A stretch of DNA of 25,892 nt from Candidatus Poribacteria bacterium (GTDB taxonomy: Bacteria; Poribacteria; WGA-4E; UBA9662). The stretch spans positions 1-25,892 of the forward strand of contig PACG01000202.1 in the NCBI GenBank assembly GCA_002699335.1. Reading direction: 5' to 3'. The position numbers and the translations under genes are program-made. A model generated the notes under the pieces. That model was given only the letters and a program-made list of their open reading frames with translations, had not been told where the DNA came from and searched no databases. Of this stretch, positions 16,198 to 24,309 are shown piece by piece (position 1 is the first letter of the stretch; every line of letters starts with the position of its first letter).

Positions 16198-17298
16198 GTG
16201 CGGTACCGTATCTTATATCTGCTGTTGTACGGCTCAAGAGTTGGCGGAGGCGAAATCCAGTACGAATGCCTAATTCAGGGCTTAGATCGAGATCGCTTTC
16301 AACCGATTGTAGTTTGTCCCAAGGCAGGCGATCTAACAGAAGCCTTTACAGCATCGGGTGTGAAAACGCATATTCTACGGTTGCCACGTTGGCTACAAAT
16401 CCAGTCTTTTCCCTTCCGCTCTTTGGCAGCCAAAAAGCTGGTTCAGTTGGCTCAGCAGTATCAGGTCGATTTGATTCACTCTGAACATCGAATGGTTCCC
16501 TATTTGAAAGCAGTTAGTCGAAGTTTGGAAATTCCGTCTGTTTTCCACGTCCGCTCCCGGATTCGCCCTAAGCACTTTCAACGACTGTTCCTGAAATCGG
16601 CTTCAGCCGCTATTGTAATTGGTAATCGATATCGGGATAGTTTGATCAAGGCAGGATTCGATTCCGATCAGATTCATCTGATTTTCGATGCCACTGATAC
16701 GGATAGATTTATACCAACACCTAAACCTGGCAATGTCTTGGATAGAATTACTGCCACTATCAAAATTGGCCTGGTAGGCAGAATTGAACCGTTCAAGCGG
16801 CAATTGGATTTTCTATCTGCAGCCAAGCAAATCGTTCAGATTCGAGATTCAGTTGCGTTTTTTTTGATCGGTGAGGTCCGGGTGCAGTCCTACTTTCGTC
16901 AACTAAGGAGATATATCAGCCAGAATCAACTCGACTCGAACGTGGTTTTTACAGGTAAGCGGGATGACATGCCGGGGGTTTTAGCTTCTCTGGATCTGCT
17001 GGTGACGCTTTCTGGTGGATCGGTAATGATCGAGGCTCTGGCCTGTGGAACGCCGGTGGTTTCAGCCTCTGATGCTGATCCAACTAAACTGAAAATCGTT
17101 AAGGACCAGTACAACGGTCTGGTGGTACCAGCGATGGACCGACAAGCACTGACCGCGGCTATGCTGAAACTGATCGATGACCCTGCCTATCGCCAGCAAT
17201 TAGGCCGGAATGCGCGAGCTCACGCCGAGAACCACTTTAGCCAAGCTGTTATGATCCAAAAAACAGAACAGGTCTACCACACCCTGATTCGCAGTTGA
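16198..17298 (+). CDS. GT4-type glycosyltransferase (GT-B fold)
   Basis: A 366-residue protein with two Rossmann-like halves, predicted to transfer a sugar from a nucleotide donor. The N-terminal half has the acceptor-side loop SRVGGGE (13-19) and LIHSEHRMV. The C-terminal half has the donor-site loop GLVGRIEPFKRQLDFLSAA and VVFTGKRDDMPGVLASLDLLV, then the region around E279 (MIEALACGTPVVSAS). The first Glu of the EX7E motif is replaced: the position eight before E279 is Leu271, in TLSGGSVMIE. This may alter donor phosphate or ribose handling. The start is GTG with no clear ribosome-binding site; an in-frame stop lies just upstream. The next gene begins ten bases after its stop, so the two probably form an operon. 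The acceptor is unknown. Confidence 0.88.
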   Translation: MRYRILYLLLYGSRVGGGEIQYECLIQGLDRDRFQPIVVCPKAGDLTEAFTASGVKTHILRLPRWLQIQSFPFRSLAAKKLVQLAQQYQVDLIHSEHRMVPYLKAVSRSLEIPSVFHVRSRIRPKHFQRLFLKSASAAIVIGNRYRDSLIKAGFDSDQIHLIFDATDTDRFIPTPKPGNVLDRITATIKIGLVGRIEPFKRQLDFLSAAKQIVQIRDSVAFFLIGEVRVQSYFRQLRRYISQNQLDSNVVFTGKRDDMPGVLASLDLLVTLSGGSVMIEALACGTPVVSASDADPTKLKIVKDQYNGLVVPAMDRQALTAAMLKLIDDPAYRQQLGRNARAHAENHFSQAVMIQKTEQVYHTLIRS

Positions 17299-17308
17299 GA
17301 CAACATCA

Positions 17309-18277
17309 GTGAAAAAAGAGACCTGGAATCCAGTTGACCTGACCCAGGCAACGACTTATCCCTTATCAGAACGAGAAAACAAAGTTTCAATTCAAGACTT
17401 TGCTCAGCCTATTCTTCAAGCGGAAACCACAGCTTTATCGATCGATGGTTTACTTGCCTCTATGCCTCGGATATTGAAGGGAGAAGACCTGAGAGATCTA
17501 ATTGACTTTGTGATTTCAGCCCATCGACAACAAAAACCGGTAATTGTTATGTTGGGGGGGCATGTGATCAAGTGTGGCTTGAGTCCGATTTTAATCGACT
17601 TGATGCAGGTCGGGGTGATTTCAGCCTTGGCCTTTAACGGCGCAACAGCAATCCACGACTTTGAAATCGCCATGATCGGTCAAACTTCTGAGGAGGTAGA
17701 CGTCTACATTCAGACAGGGATGTTCGGTATGGCAGAAGAAACTGGTCGGTGGATGAACACCGCTATTAATCAGGCAGCGGAGAACGACCAGGGGTTGGGT
17801 GATGGGTTAGCGGAGGGGCTTTTGGCACTGGATCCACCTTATGGCGATAGCAGCATACTGGTCCAAGCCAGGCGACTAAACCTACCCGTTACCGTTCATG
17901 TGGCGATTGGCACCGATATTATCCATCAACACCCGTCGGCCAACGGGGCAGCAATTGGTCAAACCAGTTTCTGTGATTTTCGATTGCTGACTGCCATTGT
18001 ATCTGATCTGAATAACGGTGGTGTCGTTCTCAACTTCGGCTCGGCGGTTATCCTGCCCGAAGTTTTTCTCAAGGCCTTGACAGTAGCCCGAAATCTGGGC
18101 AATACGGTTCGTCATTTTACTTCGGCCAACTTCGACATGATCCAGCAGTATAGACCTCAACAAAATGTGGTCAATCGGCCAACCAGTGACGGCGGTACGG
18201 GCTTTAGTTTTTGCGGCCACCACGAAATCATGATTCCGCTTTTTGCTGCTGCCGTTAAGAGTCGATTAGCCTCTTAG
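17309..18277 (+). CDS. deoxyhypusine synthase-fold-like protein of unknown function
   Basis: A 322-residue protein of a conserved but, to my knowledge, uncharacterised type. Its order of motifs resembles deoxyhypusine synthase: VIVMLGGHVIKCGLSPILI then VISALAFNGATAIHDFEIA (78-121), TGMFGMAEETGR (136-147), DSSILVQARRLNLPVTVHVA (180-199), and DFRLLTAIVSDLNNGGVVLN with FGSAVILPEVF (223-253). The C-terminal SDGGTGFSFCGHHEIM stands where the enzyme has its SDSG...W-G-K stretch, and no lysine is at the catalytic position by my hand alignment. A canonical eIF5A-modifying activity is therefore unlikely, as also expected in bacteria. An NAD-binding or amine/sugar-related role remains possible. GTG start; it directly follows the glycosyltransferase. 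The fold assignment is inference from motif order, not a database match. Confidence 0.6.
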   Translation: MKKETWNPVDLTQATTYPLSERENKVSIQDFAQPILQAETTALSIDGLLASMPRILKGEDLRDLIDFVISAHRQQKPVIVMLGGHVIKCGLSPILIDLMQVGVISALAFNGATAIHDFEIAMIGQTSEEVDVYIQTGMFGMAEETGRWMNTAINQAAENDQGLGDGLAEGLLALDPPYGDSSILVQARRLNLPVTVHVAIGTDIIHQHPSANGAAIGQTSFCDFRLLTAIVSDLNNGGVVLNFGSAVILPEVFLKALTVARNLGNTVRHFTSANFDMIQQYRPQQNVVNRPTSDGGTGFSFCGHHEIMIPLFAAAVKSRLAS

Positions 18278-18344
18278 GCTCAGACACATCGGTAATCGTC
18301 GCATCTCCTTAGATTTGATTTGCTGTTTCTGGTTAACCTAAACT

Positions 18345-18443
18345 TGGTAGCAACGTGGCCTTGGTAGAGACTTGCGCTTTACAGCGAATTCTGTTATCTT
18401 GGCAGAAATACGACTTTGATAGCAACGCGACCTCGATAGTAAC
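18345..18443 (+). repeat. two imperfect 27-base direct repeats, each made of two 9-base units
   Basis: Copy 1 is at 18345-18371 and copy 2 at 18417-18443. They match at about 20 of 27 positions, and most differences are transitions. Each copy contains two units of the form GRTAGNRAC 17 bases apart: GGTAGCAAC/GGTAGAGAC in copy 1 and GATAGCAAC/GATAGTAAC in copy 2. They flank a weak promoter candidate in the gap before the PHP hydrolase gene. They could be regulator-binding sites or remnants of a dispersed intergenic repeat. Confidence 0.45.
18372..18399 (+). promoter_or_regulatory. weak sigma-70-like promoter candidate for the hydrolase-dioxygenase cluster
   Basis: TTGCGC (18372-18377) and TTATCT (18394-18399) are separated by 16 bases, starting right after repeat copy 1. 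Each element matches consensus only partly. The position, about 75 bases before the next start codon, suits a promoter for the gene at 18474. Confidence 0.3.
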
Positions 18444-18473
18444 CCACCGTCATCTACTATAAGGAGAAGATCC

Positions 18474-20954
18474 ATGACAGACTATCAACCGATTGATTTA
18501 ACCGCTTTCTACAACTCGGGCATAGATATCTTACCCCAATTGACCGCACCAGCGTTAGGTCACCAATATTATCACGGGTTACCCTTCCAGATTGGCCAAG
18601 ACGAAAATTGCTGCTTTCTGAGCAACAGCAAAGTCACAATTCCGATTCAAGCACAATGCCATCGGATACTGGTGGCCCATCGGTTACTGGAATCGAACCT
18701 GCTGAGTGGGGAACCGGTGGGTCGACACATCGCCAGCTATATCTTCCATTACAAAAACGGGGTATCAGTTGAAGTTCCAATTCGCGAGCGGTTTGAAATT
18801 TCAGTTGCTCCAACAGGTTGGGGACAGAATAACTTCAACGCCTATCCCGACCGGTCTGACGAACTCTTCGACCGTCATCAAGGGAACTGGGGTAACGCAG
18901 GCAATCGACAGACTGAAACTATGGCAGGTGGGCCGAAGGACTACATTTTGTGGTTCTGGAAAAACCCGCATCCGACGCAGGCAGTTGAATCAATGGAGAT
19001 TGTTCCTACTGACCGGCGATTCCTCATCGCCGCTATTACCCTTGGTTTTTTGGATGAAGATCCGATTGCACGGCAAGCTCGACGAGAAGTGATGATTACG
19101 CTCCCGCAAGCCGAGGATGCCGAAAAACCATTCGGATTGGAAGTAGAAGTGGATCGTGGCTTGTCTACCTACCCCTACCCCTTGCCCAATCGACCACTCG
19201 AGGAATACCTAGAGAGTTCCCAAAAAGGGTGGGGCGAACCTATAAACCGGCAATCCAGTCCTAGTTACGTTGAAATTTCCGCTACTCCTTCGGCTACGGT
19301 AGAGGTGAAACACCAAGGTGAAGAAATCGGTCGCGTCAATTGGGGGAAATTGGAACGTAGGGGCACACTACAACTCAACGACCGGTTGCAGGTCAAAATT
19401 ATCGACAGCGGGCGGAATTGGGTACATACTACGGTGGTGGACGATCAAACGGATCGGCCTGTTCCTTGTCGGGTGCATTTTAGATCGGCTAATGGGGTTC
19501 CCTATGCACCACATGGTCATCACTCCCACGTCAACTCCGATATGGGAACCTGGCACATTGACATTGGTGGTGACGTTAGCCTAGGACAATTGAGCTACGC
19601 CTATATCGATGGTAAGTGCCAAGGCTGGTTGCCACGCGGGGAAGTGATTGTCGATGTAGCTCGTGGATTTGAGTATCAACCGTTACGAACTAAGGTGGAG
19701 ATCAAACCCAACCAACGGAAATTGGAGTTGCGCCTCAATCGTTGGTGTGACATGAAGGCCGAGCGTTATTTCTCAGGTGATACGCATGTCCATTTTCTCT
19801 CGACACAAGGGGCACACACCGAGGCACAGGGCGAAGATCTGGATGTGGTTAACCTTCTGCTGTCCCAATGGGGGCATCTCTTTACCAACACGGAAGAATT
19901 TATCGGACAACCCTCAGTAGCTCACAACGGTAGGAGTATCGTCTATGCCACGCAGGAAAATCGTCAGCACGTGCTTGGGCATCTGACCCTATTGGGACTG
20001 AAAGAGGCAGTTGATCCCTGGTGCTCGGGTGGCTCTAATGAAGCTGAACACGCTGGTAACTTGGAAACGACACTGTCGCACTGGGCTGACGCCTGTCATG
20101 CGCAGGGTGGAACGGTCATATTACCGCATATTCCAAATCCGAATTGTGAACCATCAACCCTGATTGCCACCGGCCGGGTTGATGCCGTTGAATACCTGAC
20201 CAACGCTATGTATGGTCATATTGAGTACTATCGTTACCTCAATTGTGGGTACAAACTACCGTTGGTGGGTGGGACTGACAAAATGTCGAGCGATGTACCT
20301 GTGGGGCTCTACCGCACCTATGTCCACATTCCAGAGGACGAGGAGTTCAACTACGACAACTGGTGCAAGTACCTCAAAGCAGGTAACACCTTTTTGAGCG
20401 GAGGCCCGATTATCCGCCTATCGATAGACGGCCAACCTATCGGTTCTACTATTAGCCTACCAGGGAACGGAGGAACGGTCGAAGTGTCGGCTTCTTGTCA
20501 ATCAATCTTCCCGATTCACAGCTTAGAGATCATCAAAAATGGCGAAGTCGTCGATCGTGTTGAGGATGCAAACGGACTGAAGGAGCTGCGCCTGGATAGT
20601 AAAATCACCTGCGATTGCCATTCATGGATAGCTGCCCGCTGCGGTGGTCCCAACTATTCTCAGGCTACCCCTCATCTCGATAGTTGGCGACGTGGCATCA
20701 TTGCTCATACCTCACCGATCTACATTGCAGTTGGTGGTGAGTGGTGGATGTTCGATTTAGAGGCGGCTAACTATATGATTACCTTAGCTGAAGGCGGGAT
20801 CTCTTACATTCGAAACACAGCTCGCCATTATGATTCTGATCACACCACCCATCATCACAATGAGGTTGATCATCTCGCCTTTCTTGAACGTCCATTTCAA
20901 GAAGCAATCCAGGCAATCCACAAACGAATGCACAATTTGGGCATCCCGCATTAA
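18474..20954 (+). CDS. CehA/McbA-like PHP-domain metallohydrolase
   Basis: An 826-residue multidomain hydrolase. Residues 1-430 form beta-rich N-terminal domains, with FQIGQDENCCFLSN and the conserved VPIRERFEIS as visible landmarks. The PHP metal-binding domain starts at about 432 with YFSGDTHVHF (H438, H440) and continues with VILPHIPNPN (H552) and LVGGTDKMSSD (D602), as expected for a bi- or trinuclear metal site. It ends with FLSGGPIIRLSIDGQPIGS and an immunoglobulin-like strand region (about 640-720), the usual CehA/McbA tail. Characterised relatives hydrolyse carbamate esters such as carbaryl, but most family members have unknown substrates. No signal peptide is evident. AAGGAG is suitably placed before the ATG. 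It is followed after 22 bases by an oxidoreductase gene, suggesting shared transcription. Confidence 0.83.
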   Translation: MTDYQPIDLTAFYNSGIDILPQLTAPALGHQYYHGLPFQIGQDENCCFLSNSKVTIPIQAQCHRILVAHRLLESNLLSGEPVGRHIASYIFHYKNGVSVEVPIRERFEISVAPTGWGQNNFNAYPDRSDELFDRHQGNWGNAGNRQTETMAGGPKDYILWFWKNPHPTQAVESMEIVPTDRRFLIAAITLGFLDEDPIARQARREVMITLPQAEDAEKPFGLEVEVDRGLSTYPYPLPNRPLEEYLESSQKGWGEPINRQSSPSYVEISATPSATVEVKHQGEEIGRVNWGKLERRGTLQLNDRLQVKIIDSGRNWVHTTVVDDQTDRPVPCRVHFRSANGVPYAPHGHHSHVNSDMGTWHIDIGGDVSLGQLSYAYIDGKCQGWLPRGEVIVDVARGFEYQPLRTKVEIKPNQRKLELRLNRWCDMKAERYFSGDTHVHFLSTQGAHTEAQGEDLDVVNLLLSQWGHLFTNTEEFIGQPSVAHNGRSIVYATQENRQHVLGHLTLLGLKEAVDPWCSGGSNEAEHAGNLETTLSHWADACHAQGGTVILPHIPNPNCEPSTLIATGRVDAVEYLTNAMYGHIEYYRYLNCGYKLPLVGGTDKMSSDVPVGLYRTYVHIPEDEEFNYDNWCKYLKAGNTFLSGGPIIRLSIDGQPIGSTISLPGNGGTVEVSASCQSIFPIHSLEIIKNGEVVDRVEDANGLKELRLDSKITCDCHSWIAARCGGPNYSQATPHLDSWRRGIIAHTSPIYIAVGGEWWMFDLEAANYMITLAEGGISYIRNTARHYDSDHTTHHHNEVDHLAFLERPFQEAIQAIHKRMHNLGIPH

Positions 20955-20976
20955 CTTGCGGATTCAAGGAGCAACC

Positions 20977-22137
20977 ATGAAAGACAAGATTTACCGCGTT
21001 GCTATTTTAGGGTGTCGTGGGCGAGGCCGAGCCGCGGCTCTAGCCTACCACGATCACCCTCGCACTCAGATCGTTGGTCTATGTGATTTGGTCCAAGAAC
21101 GCCTCGATAATCTGGGGACCGAACTTGGCGTACCAGCCCAATATACAGATCTGGATCAGATGATCCAGGAAAATGAACCCGATATTGTAGCCATTCCAAC
21201 CGGTACTGAGTTTCATTACGATCTTTGTATGCGGGTACTCGAACACGGCGTTCACATTGAGGTTGAGAAACCGATGTGTGTCGACCTGGTCCAAGCCGAC
21301 GCTGTAATGGCAAAGGCAGAATCGAAGAGATGCAAAGTGGCTGTTCATCATCAAGGCCGTGTGGGACCAGGAATGCTGGCCCTACAGAGGGCTGTAGATC
21401 AGGGGAAGGTTGGCCAGATTCGCTATCTCTACGGGAGTGGTAAAGGCTACTATGGTGGTTATGGACTGATGAACATCGGCACCCACATGATAAATAACAT
21501 GCTTCGGTTCGGCCAGCAATGCCACAGTGTCGTCACTCAAGCGACGACTAATGGTCAGCCGATTCAGCCGACAGATGTCGTTCCATCTCCAAGCGGAATG
21601 GGCACTATTGCAGGGGAATATATTTCAGCCACCTTCCAGTTTACCGGTAATGTGACAGGCACACTGCTGCAACATCGGTTTGATCAGATGGATACCAGTG
21701 CTTACGTAATGGAAATCTACGGTTCTGAAGGGCGGCTGTTCTGGAAGGGGGATCAGGCCTGGTGGTTGCCCCAACCCCATTATTTACCTGACCGGCAGTG
21801 GGAGGCTTTGGAACCGATTTTTTCCGACTATTATCAGTGGGAGAATCGATCCGATGCCAGCGATTTTGGCTTCGTAGATGAATATGTACGAACCCTTGAT
21901 GACAATGACCAACATCAGTGCAGTGGGTACCAAGGCCGACATGTTTTGGAAATTATGATGGGCATCTTTGAGTCGGCTGTCTACGGGACTAGAGTAGATC
22001 TGCCACAGAAAGATCGTCAACATCCGCTCCTGCGCTGGCGTGCTGACCGACTTTCAAACGAAGGGTTAGGCGATTTAGAGCTATTACCTCGAGACTATTC
22101 GTCCTGGCTTTCAGGGCAGGGAATTAAACGATTCTAA
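20977..22137 (+). CDS. Gfo/Idh/MocA family oxidoreductase
   Basis: A 386-residue NAD(P)-dependent oxidoreductase. The N-terminal Rossmann fold begins RVAILGCRGRGRAAALAYHD, a glycine-rich variant, followed by VGLCDL at the end of the second strand. The family's EKP motif is intact (E97-K98-P99 in HIEVEKPMC). The C-terminal alpha/beta domain has MNIGTHMINNMLRFG. The frame is open further upstream, but AAGGAG at 20966-20971 and the start of the Rossmann strand select the ATG at 20977. Enzymes of this type oxidise or reduce sugars, inositols and their derivatives; the substrate is not known here. It lies 22 bases after the PHP hydrolase gene, most likely in one operon. Confidence 0.9.
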   Translation: MKDKIYRVAILGCRGRGRAAALAYHDHPRTQIVGLCDLVQERLDNLGTELGVPAQYTDLDQMIQENEPDIVAIPTGTEFHYDLCMRVLEHGVHIEVEKPMCVDLVQADAVMAKAESKRCKVAVHHQGRVGPGMLALQRAVDQGKVGQIRYLYGSGKGYYGGYGLMNIGTHMINNMLRFGQQCHSVVTQATTNGQPIQPTDVVPSPSGMGTIAGEYISATFQFTGNVTGTLLQHRFDQMDTSAYVMEIYGSEGRLFWKGDQAWWLPQPHYLPDRQWEALEPIFSDYYQWENRSDASDFGFVDEYVRTLDDNDQHQCSGYQGRHVLEIMMGIFESAVYGTRVDLPQKDRQHPLLRWRADRLSNEGLGDLELLPRDYSSWLSGQGIKRF

Positions 22138-22167
22138 TCGTTCATTCCGACTAGGGCAGAAAAGCTA

Positions 22168-22196
22168 TTGACTTTAGATAGACGATATTTTATTCT
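22168..22196 (+). promoter_or_regulatory. sigma-70-type promoter for the dioxygenase gene
   Basis: TTGACT (22168-22173) and TATTCT (22191-22196) are separated by exactly 17 bases, in the 116-base gap before the PhyH-type gene. The -35 matches five of six consensus bases and the -10 four of six. It would let the dioxygenase and the second oxidoreductase be expressed apart from the two upstream genes. Confidence 0.45.
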
Positions 22197-22253
22197 TTTT
22201 CCAATATCACGGTGGTAGTATCTACCGTAGAATCTTTGAGATGGAGTACAGCA

Positions 22254-23093
22254 ATGTCTGGATTGAATGACCTTCAATCGCCTGTTTTGAGTGAAGACGA
22301 CCTGCAGTTTTGGGAAGAGAATGGCTATGTTGTGGCGAAGAAAGTAGTGTCCGAGGATAAAGCGGCTCGAGCGGGCCAAGCGATATGGGATTTTCTGGAG
22401 ATGGACGCCAACGATCCCGAAACGTGGTACCCGGATCTAGCACGTCGCAGTATCATGGTTGAGATTTATCAACATCAGGCCTTGTGGAATAACCGACAGG
22501 CCCCGCGTGTCCACCAAGCATTTAGTCAAGTTTGGAAGACTGAAAAACTGTGGGTCAGCTTTGATCGGGGGAGCATGAATCCGCCCACGCGTGACCCCGA
22601 GGCTAAGCAGTTTGGCCTTCACTGGGATACTAATGTCGATAATCGACCGATCGGTTTTGGGGTGCAAGGCGTATTGTATTTGACCGATACTGCGGAAAAT
22701 CAGGGGGCCTTCCAGTGTGTACCTGGTTTTCATAACATCATCGAAGGTTGGCTGGACAGTCTACCAGAAGGTGAAAATCCACGTCACCAAAACCTGCATG
22801 CTATTGGGTCTCAATGTGTGCCAGCCGAAACTGGCGACCTGATTATTTGGCGAACTGCTTTGCCACACGGAGCTAGCCTCAATACCTCCGCTGAACCAAG
22901 GGTGGTTCAGTACATCACCATGAATCCAGCTAACGATAGCAATGACGACGCTTGTCAGAGTCGCGTCAATTGGTGGCGAGATCGGTTGACCGGACTGGGC
23001 AGAAATAGCCAGGAAAAAGAACATTATCACGGAAAAACTGCTGAACTAACACCACTGGGTCGGAAACTGCTCGGCATGGATAAGTGGGATTGA
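22254..23093 (+). CDS. phytanoyl-CoA dioxygenase (PhyH) family Fe(II)/2-oxoglutarate oxygenase
   Basis: A 279-residue oxygenase predicted to hydroxylate an organic substrate using Fe(II), 2-oxoglutarate and O2. The facial triad is visible: H123 and D125 in GLHWDTN and H205 in LPHGAS, with R216 (EPRVVQY) as the 2-oxoglutarate-binding arginine. The N-terminal LSEDDLQFWEENGYVV is the usual PhyH opening. The long central segment PGFHNIIEGWLDSLPEG is also family-typical. The ATG at 22254, seven bases after GGAG, is preferred over the in-frame GTG at 22212. The family is large and includes enzymes acting on lipids, ectoine, phosphonates and natural products, so the substrate is open. The second oxidoreductase follows after 34 bases. 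Confidence 0.9.
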   Translation: MSGLNDLQSPVLSEDDLQFWEENGYVVAKKVVSEDKAARAGQAIWDFLEMDANDPETWYPDLARRSIMVEIYQHQALWNNRQAPRVHQAFSQVWKTEKLWVSFDRGSMNPPTRDPEAKQFGLHWDTNVDNRPIGFGVQGVLYLTDTAENQGAFQCVPGFHNIIEGWLDSLPEGENPRHQNLHAIGSQCVPAETGDLIIWRTALPHGASLNTSAEPRVVQYITMNPANDSNDDACQSRVNWWRDRLTGLGRNSQEKEHYHGKTAELTPLGRKLLGMDKWD

Positions 23094-23127
23094 GAAAATA
23101 CCTTAGTCCCACTGGAAGGAAAAATTA

Positions 23128-24189
23128 ATGAGTAAAATTAAAGTCGGCGTGATTGGCGCAGGCGGTATCGTCCGTCGCTTGCATCTGCCTGATTTGGACC
23201 AAAACGACAACTTCGAAGTAGTTCTGATTAGTGGCCGTAAAGAGTCTCGGCTGAAACAACAGTGTGAAGTATTTGGGATTCCCAATTGGACGCAGGATTA
23301 TGAGGCGGTTATTTCTGACGACTCGGTCGATGCTATTGTTGTCGGCACACCCCATCCACACCACGTTTCTTGGGGAATTAAGGCCATTGAAACTGGCAAG
23401 CATGTATTGATGCAAAAGCCGCTGTGTGGTGATATGAACGAGGCAAACGCTTTCGTGGAAGCTGTTGAAAGGAGCAACTATACGGTGATGTGCCTACCTC
23501 ATTTTAGCAGCCAGGTCTACAAAATTCGCCAGATGATTACAGAAGGTACAATCGGTAGAGTATCAGGCGCGCGCTATAGAACCAGCCACGGGGGCCCAGA
23601 GATTTACTATGCTGAGATTCGAGATCTCTTCGGTGAAACCGATGATGATCTGTGGTTCTTTGATGCTAAACGTGCCAGTGTCGGTGCACTATTTGACATG
23701 GGGGTTTATGCGATCTCCCATTTGGTGGCTATTTTAGGATCGTTTGCTAAAGTTACTGGCTTCGTTACAACATTTGACAAACCCACAGATTTGGAGGATG
23801 TCGCTACCCTGGTTTTGCAAACTGAGTCTGGAGCCATCATTACGGCGGAAACCAGTTGGTGTGATCCAGCCCGTACTGGAGAAGGTAGTATCCACGGAAC
23901 AGCAGGAAAGTTCACCATTCCGGGGCAAGATGGAGCCGCAGTCAGCCTGCATACACCGACGTCCTATACTAGAGAACACGCGCCAGTTAACGTTCAGCCG
24001 GTGAATTGTGAAGATGTCAATCCGGGTAACATGCACCAGCATTTTGCCGATCACATTCGAGCAGGTACCCAACCGCCACTTTCCAATGCGCAGGCCGCTC
24101 GCCATGTGACGGAAATCATGTTAGCAGGTATGGAATCCTCTCGTCTGGGCCAAGCGATCAATTTGAAAACGCGAGTAGGTAACGAATAA
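23128..24189 (+). CDS. Gfo/Idh/MocA family oxidoreductase with QKP in place of EKP
   Basis: A 353-residue NAD(P)-dependent oxidoreductase. The Rossmann motif is VGVIGAGGIVRRLHLPDL (6-23) and the nucleotide strand continues IVVGTPHPHH. In the catalytic motif the glutamate is replaced: HVLMQKPLC (Q96-K97-P98). The lysine is kept, so activity is still plausible. The C-terminal domain has GALFDMGVYAISHLVAILG, the family's D-x-G-x-Y/H pattern. GGAAGG precedes the ATG. It is clearly different in sequence from the other Gfo/Idh/MocA protein in the cluster, so the pair is not a recent duplication. Substrate unknown; probably co-transcribed with the dioxygenase. Confidence 0.9.
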   Translation: MSKIKVGVIGAGGIVRRLHLPDLDQNDNFEVVLISGRKESRLKQQCEVFGIPNWTQDYEAVISDDSVDAIVVGTPHPHHVSWGIKAIETGKHVLMQKPLCGDMNEANAFVEAVERSNYTVMCLPHFSSQVYKIRQMITEGTIGRVSGARYRTSHGGPEIYYAEIRDLFGETDDDLWFFDAKRASVGALFDMGVYAISHLVAILGSFAKVTGFVTTFDKPTDLEDVATLVLQTESGAIITAETSWCDPARTGEGSIHGTAGKFTIPGQDGAAVSLHTPTSYTREHAPVNVQPVNCEDVNPGNMHQHFADHIRAGTQPPLSNAQAARHVTEIMLAGMESSRLGQAINLKTRVGNE

Positions 24190-24196
24190 GGAATTT

Positions 24197-24217
24197 AGAA
24201 TGAAGAATAAAGAATTC
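24197..24217 (+). repeat. three tandem AGAATNN heptamers
   Basis: AGAATGA, AGAATAA and AGAATTC follow one another without a gap, just after the second oxidoreductase stop codon. Short tandem heptamers of this kind occur between genes in several bacteria. With only three units it may be chance. Confidence 0.3.
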
Positions 24218-24252
24218 ACTATTTAGTGGTCACTACTCTACAATTTACGACT

Positions 24253-24277
24253 CTAACCTCTAGCTCAGAGGCGTTAG
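24253..24277 (+). other. inverted repeat upstream of the threonine synthase-like gene
   Basis: CTAAC-CTCT (24253-24261) pairs with AGAG-gc-GTTAG (24267-24277), nine base pairs with a two-base bulge and a five-base loop. No T-run follows, so it does not look like an intrinsic terminator. It ends about 20 bases before the ribosome-binding site of the next gene and could affect its leader. Confidence 0.4.
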
Positions 24278-24309
24278 ATTAGACCGGTCCACTGAATGGA
24301 GGCCAATTT

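Noticed and set aside
20830..20976. N-terminal extension of the first Gfo/Idh/MocA gene
   Set aside because: It lies inside the hydrolase gene in another frame; the ribosome-binding site and Rossmann strand place the start at 20977.
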